Assembly: GCF_014201675.1 (NCBI RefSeq)
Contig: NZ_JACHEZ010000003.1
Span: 1 to 64,000, forward strand
DNA: 64,000 bases
From: Oceanithermus desulfurans
Lineage (GTDB): Bacteria; Deinococcota; Deinococci; Deinococcales; Marinithermaceae
Reading direction: 5' to 3'
Shown: piece after piece, positions 61,072 to 64,000 of the stretch
Layout: every line of letters begins with the position of its first letter
How positions within the stretch are numbered: position 1 is the first letter of the stretch
Notes under the pieces: model-generated
Databases searched by the model: none
What the model saw: only the letters and a program-made list of their open reading frames with translations
Told to the model about the DNA's origin: nothing
Position numbers and translations under genes: made by a program

Positions 61072-61129
61072 GCAGCGACCGGCAGTTGAAATTAATACTC
61101 ATTTACTTGATGACCTGTTCATATATGTG

Positions 61130-61149
61130 TCATGAATTACTTTTCATGA
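61130..61149 (+). repeat. Inverted repeat in an AT-rich upstream region
   Basis: TCATGAA (61130-61136) and TTCATGA (61143-61149) form a 7-bp dyad with a 6-bp spacer. It lies in an AT-rich stretch (61085-61160) between the SnoaL-like gene and a cytochrome gene, 14 bp upstream of its -35-like box. Confidence 0.6.
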
Positions 61150-61162
61150 GTCATTTGGCCCC

Positions 61163-61191
61163 TTGGACGCCCCAAAGCGGCTCGTTAAATT
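61163..61191 (+). promoter_or_regulatory. Promoter of the second cytochrome c gene
   Basis: TTGGAC (61163-61168) and TAAATT (61186-61191) with a 17-bp spacer, then GAAAGGAG before ATG 61213. Confidence 0.6.
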
Positions 61192-61212
61192 GGTCGGTGA
61201 AAGGAGACGCCG

Positions 61213-61752
61213 ATGAAAAAGCGTTTGTACGTTTTGGCTCTCGCACTGGCCGGTCTCATCCTCATCGTCTTCGCCGCTGAGAAAACCATGGACATCTACA
61301 ACGGGTCGCTGGAAGACCGGGTCAACGCCCTGGCCAAGATCCAGCCAGGCTTAGGCACGGTCATGATCGAGTACGGCGACCGCTTCGCCAACACCTACTA
61401 CGCCGCCAAGGGCGGCAACTGGGGCCTGGCGCAGTACCAGCTCAAGGAAGCCATCGAGATCCAGGAGGTCGGCGAGATCACCCGACCGAAGAACGCGCCG
61501 CTACTGGCCTCGTTCGAGCACGCCTACCTGGACCCGCTCGAGAAGGACATCAGCAGCAAGGACTGGACCTCCTTCGAAAAGGACTACCAGGCGGCCGTCG
61601 AGGGCTGCAACGGCTGCCACAAGGCGACGGGCCACGGGTATGTCGAGTACAAGCTGCCGGCCCAGCCGGTCGAGGCCTACATCAACTTCAACCTCAAGAC
61701 CGATCCGGTGGGCAACGTCGAAGCCGGCGAGGAACACGAGGAAAACAAGTAG
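61213..61752 (+). CDS. Membrane-anchored or exported c-type cytochrome
   Basis: A 179-residue protein with an N-terminal hydrophobic signal/anchor (about 4-22) and a single haem site CNGCH (Cys132, Cys135, His136) close to the C-terminus. The helical part before it resembles the four-helix cytochrome c-prime/c556 layout, where the haem motif sits in the last helix; if so, Met51 is a candidate axial ligand. It has an acidic tail. The function, electron transfer or gas binding, is unknown. AT-rich inverted repeats upstream suggest regulated expression. Confidence 0.8.
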   Translation: MKKRLYVLALALAGLILIVFAAEKTMDIYNGSLEDRVNALAKIQPGLGTVMIEYGDRFANTYYAAKGGNWGLAQYQLKEAIEIQEVGEITRPKNAPLLASFEHAYLDPLEKDISSKDWTSFEKDYQAAVEGCNGCHKATGHGYVEYKLPAQPVEAYINFNLKTDPVGNVEAGEEHEENK

Positions 61753-61772
61753 CCTAACCCTCCTTTCCGCGC

Positions 61773-61802
61773 GAACGCCGGGGTCCTGCCACCCCGGCGT
61801 TC
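61773..61802. terminator. Bidirectional terminator after the second cytochrome c gene
   Basis: A 12-bp stem GAACGCCGGGGT/ACCCCGGCGTTC (61773-61784 and 61791-61802), loop CCTGCC, overlapping the stop codon of the convergent reductase gene by two bases. Confidence 0.8.
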
Positions 61803-62790
61803 ATTCCGTTGCGCCGCCCGTCCCGCGCAACCGCCGGGCGATCTCCCCCACCGCGGCGCGGGCGTGCTCGCGGCCGTTTTCGATGAAGACGCTGCGGGTC
61901 TCCTCGCCGTAGCCGGCGCTGCCCAGAGCGAAGAGGCCGGGCACGCTGGTTTCGAAACGGTCCGTAAGCACCGGCTTTCCGCCGGCGTAGCGGGCGCCCG
62001 CGGCGCGCAGCAGCGCGTCGTCGGCGCGGTAGCCGATGAGCACCACCGCCCGGTCCACCTCCAGCGCCGCTTCCCCATCGGGCCCCTTCACCACCGCCCG
62101 GCCCGGCTCGAAGCGCAGCACCCGGGTGGAAAAGAGGGCGCGGATCGCCCCCTCGCGCACGCGGTTCTCGAAGTCGGGCCGCAGCCAGTACTTCACCCCC
62201 GGCCCCACGTCGGAGCCGCGGTGGACGAGGGTGACCCGGGCTCCGGCGCGCCACAGGTCCAGCGCGGCCTCCACCGCGCTGTTCGAGCCGCCGACGACGA
62301 GGACGCGCTCGCCCCAGTGCTCGAGCGCGTCCCGATAGCCGTGACGGACCCAGGGAAGCTCCTCCCCCGGCACCCCCAGCCGCCGTGGGTTGAAGAAGTA
62401 GCCCGTGGCCACCGCCACCGCCCGGCTCCAGACCTCGCCGGGGCCGCGCGGCCCCTCGAAGAGGGCGCGGAAGGCCCCCAGCTCGCCCTCGAGCCCCGTC
62501 ACCCGGGTGCGGTGGACGAGGGTCAGCCGCAGGCGCTCGGCGATGCGGCGGTAGTAGACCAGCGCCTCCTCCCGCAGCGGCTTCGCCCCCAGCACCGCCA
62601 CGGGATGCCCGCCGATCTCGATCTTGCGCCCCTCGGAAAAGAAGGGCATGCGGGCGGGGAACCCCTCGATGCTCGCGGCCGGCCGCCGCGCCTCGAAGAC
62701 CACGCCGCTCAAACCGAGCCGCTCCGCCTCCAGCGCGGCGGCCAGACCCACCGGCCCCGCACCGACGATGACCAGGTCCACGAACGACAT
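61801..62790 (-). CDS. YpdA-like FAD/NAD(P) reductase, putative bacillithiol disulfide reductase
   Basis: A 329-residue flavoprotein related to thioredoxin reductases but without the redox CxxC pair. The FAD motif VGAGPVGLAAALEAE opens the protein, the NADPH motif VVGGSNSAVEAALD lies in the middle, and ATGYFFNPRRLGVPGEELP is typical of YpdA/Bdr proteins, which reduce bacillithiol disulfide with NADPH. ATG 62790 follows TAGGAT by 6 nt on the minus strand. A ferredoxin/flavodoxin NADP reductase is an alternative, but the pattern fits YpdA better. Confidence 0.85.
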   Translation of the reverse strand: MSFVDLVIVGAGPVGLAAALEAERLGLSGVVFEARRPAASIEGFPARMPFFSEGRKIEIGGHPVAVLGAKPLREEALVYYRRIAERLRLTLVHRTRVTGLEGELGAFRALFEGPRGPGEVWSRAVAVATGYFFNPRRLGVPGEELPWVRHGYRDALEHWGERVLVVGGSNSAVEAALDLWRAGARVTLVHRGSDVGPGVKYWLRPDFENRVREGAIRALFSTRVLRFEPGRAVVKGPDGEAALEVDRAVVLIGYRADDALLRAAGARYAGGKPVLTDRFETSVPGLFALGSAGYGEETRSVFIENGREHARAAVGEIARRLRGTGGATE

Positions 62791-62796
62791 GCCCGC

Positions 62797-62802
62797 ATCC
62801 TA
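62797..62802 (-). promoter_or_regulatory. -10 box of the YpdA-like gene (leaderless type)
   Basis: Minus-strand TAGGAT ends 6 nt before the ATG at 62790. Confidence 0.6.
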
Positions 62803-62834
62803 GCGCCTAGGACGCCTGTCCAACAAACGGGGCG

Positions 62835-62840
62835 TAGAAT
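62835..62840 (+). promoter_or_regulatory. -10 box of fumC
   Basis: TAGAAT, 18 nt before ATG 62859, with GGAGGTC in the short leader. Confidence 0.55.
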
Positions 62841-62858
62841 CTGGACTGGAGGTCGACG

Positions 62859-64000
62859 ATGGAATACAGGATCGAGAAGGACTCGATGGGCGAGCTGAAG
62901 GTTCCCGCCGACGCCTACTACGGCGCCCAGACGGCCCGCGCGGTGGAGAACTTCCCCATCTCCGGCTTGCGTTTCCCCCGCACCTTCATCCAGGCCATGG
63001 GGGCGATCAAGCACGCCGCGGCTTCGGTGAACCTAGAGCTGGGCCTGCTCGACGAGGAGCGCGCCCGCGCCATTCTGCAGGCCGCCGAAGAGGTCATCGA
63101 AGGCAAGCTCGACGACCAGTTCGTGGTCGATATCTTCCAGACCGGCTCCGGCACCTCGACCAACATGAACACCAACGAGGTGATCGCCGGCCGCGCCAAC
63201 GAGATCCTGACCGGCCGGCGCGGCGGCAAGGACCCGGTGCACCCCAACGACCACGTCAACTATGGTCAGTCGTCCAACGACACCATCCCCACGGCGATCC
63301 ACGTCGCGCTCGCCGTCGAGGTGAACGAGAAGCTGCTCCCCGCGCTCAGGCACCTGCACGCGGCGCTCGTGGATAAGGCGGAGCTCTGGGACGACGTGGT
63401 CAAGATCGGGCGCACCCACCTGATGGACGCCACCCCCATCCGCATGGGGCAGGAGGCCAGCGGCTGGGCCCGCCAGGTCGAGCTCGCCATCGAGCGCATC
63501 GAAAGCACCCTGCCGCGCATCTACGAGCTGGCCCAGGGGGGCACGGCGGTGGGCACCGGGATCAACACCCACCCCGAGTTCGGTCGCCGCGTGGCCGAGA
63601 AGCTGGCCGCGCGCTTCGGGCTGCCCTTCCGGGAGGCGGCGAACCACTTCGAAGCTCAGCACTCCAAGGACGCCGCGGTGGAGCTCGCGGGGCAGCTGGC
63701 GACGGTGGCCACCAGCCTGATCAAGGTGGCCAACGACATCCGCTGGCTCTCCAGCGGCCCCCGCTGCGGCATCGCCGAGATCAAGCTGCCGGCGGTGCAG
63801 CCGGGCTCGTCGATCATGCCGGGGAAGGTCAACCCGGTGATGGCCGAGGCGCTGATGATGGTCTGCACCCAGGTCATCGGCAACGCCACCACCGTGCAGG
63901 TGGCCAACACCCACGGCAACCTCGACCTGAACGTGATGATGCCGGTGATCGCGCGCAACCTGCTCGAGTCCATCACCTTCCTGGCCAACGCGGTGCGCGT
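62859..64000 (+). CDS. fumC: Class II fumarate hydratase, cut by the window end
   Basis: The first 380 or so residues of a class II fumarase, which hydrates fumarate to malate in the TCA cycle. Family motifs are [47 protein letters not shown] and the catalytic loop signature [12 protein letters not shown]. The [12 protein letters not shown] and PGKVNP wording separates it from aspartase (PAKVNP). ATG 62859 has GGAGGTC upstream. The frame is open to the last base, so the C-terminal 80 or so residues lie beyond the window. Confidence 0.94.
   Translation, partial: MEYRIEKDSMGELKVPADAYYGAQTARAVENFPISGLRFPRTFIQAMGAIKHAAASVNLELGLLDEERARAILQAAEEVIEGKLDDQFVVDIFQTGSGTSTNMNTNEVIAGRANEILTGRRGGKDPVHPNDHVNYGQSSNDTIPTAIHVALAVEVNEKLLPALRHLHAALVDKAELWDDVVKIGRTHLMDATPIRMGQEASGWARQVELAIERIESTLPRIYELAQGGTAVGTGINTHPEFGRRVAEKLAARFGLPFREAANHFEAQHSKDAAVELAGQLATVATSLIKVANDIRWLSSGPRCGIAEIKLPAVQPGSSIMPGKVNPVMAEALMMVCTQVIGNATTVQVANTHGNLDLNVMMPVIARNLLESITFLANAVR

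Noticed and set aside
61091-61130. FNR/CRP-like site (TTGAT-N6-TTCAT) upstream of the second cytochrome gene
   Set aside because: The right half should read ATCAA; the match is too poor to call, though the region is kept as a finding for its dyad.

Overview
The window is a dense, very GC-rich bacterial chromosome segment. No stretch over 300 bases lacks a gene, and I see no tRNA or rRNA gene, CRISPR array, insertion sequence or prophage. The gene content and signals point to the family Thermaceae (Deinococcota): a Thermus-type psrABC polysulfide reductase, a PyrR-led pyrimidine operon with a translated leader, an E1-like/JAMM pair like the Thermus TtuC system, a second EF-G-like GTPase, a bacillithiol-type reductase, and about twenty genes whose start codon lies 5-9 nt after a TANNNT -10 box (leaderless mRNAs). 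Genus is inference; Oceanithermus, Marinithermus or a relative would fit.

Layout. 1-3.5 kb: thyX, pheA and ruvA (pheA and ruvA share one palindromic -10), then a FemAB-type transferase. 3.5-10.8 kb: a MarR-led RND efflux operon with two TolC-family genes. 10.8-19.1 kb: Mrp/ApbC, a DEAH helicase (YprA/MrfA type), a GAF-GAF-GGDEF protein, an amidohydrolase, a Nudix hydrolase and ribF. 19.1-25.6 kb: a sulfur-respiration block made of a Cys-rich GAF histidine kinase, a LuxR-type regulator, a TorD chaperone, PsrABC and an exported rhodanese. 25.6-31.1 kb: a DUF4258-like gene and comF, threonine dehydrogenase, yebC-ruvC, and an exported beta-barrel/lipoprotein pair. 31.1-38.8 kb: potABCD, a cytochrome c, modABC, tatA and a TauE/SafE permease. 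38.8-44.9 kb: minD-minE-rodA, a class III aminotransferase, patatin-lepB and a small Ser/Thr kinase. 44.9-50.2 kb: citrate synthase, JAMM and E1-like enzyme, an EF-G paralogue, rpmE and an SPW-repeat membrane protein. 50.2-54.8 kb: pyr attenuator, leader peptide, pyrR-B-C-K-D. 54.8-64 kb: lipoprotein, DsbA-like thioredoxin, ackA, HxlR regulator with ZIP transporter, an unlisted 47-aa membrane protein, methylmalonyl-CoA mutase subunit, a membrane protein, a SnoaL-like protein, a cytochrome c, a YpdA-like reductase and a fumarase cut by the window end.

How the parts work together. The Psr block, the molybdate transporter, tatA (PsrA has a Tat signal) and two cytochromes fit a respiratory, sulfur-using lifestyle. 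The pyr genes form one overlapping operon with attenuation control. Genes are packed into operons with ATGA/GTGA overlaps. Inside operons and in the few long-leader genes Shine-Dalgarno sites are used, while many first genes are leaderless. Strong GC hairpins separate several convergent genes. Coordinates of starts were chosen from -10 spacing, Shine-Dalgarno sites and family N-termini, and differ from the longest open frame in many cases.
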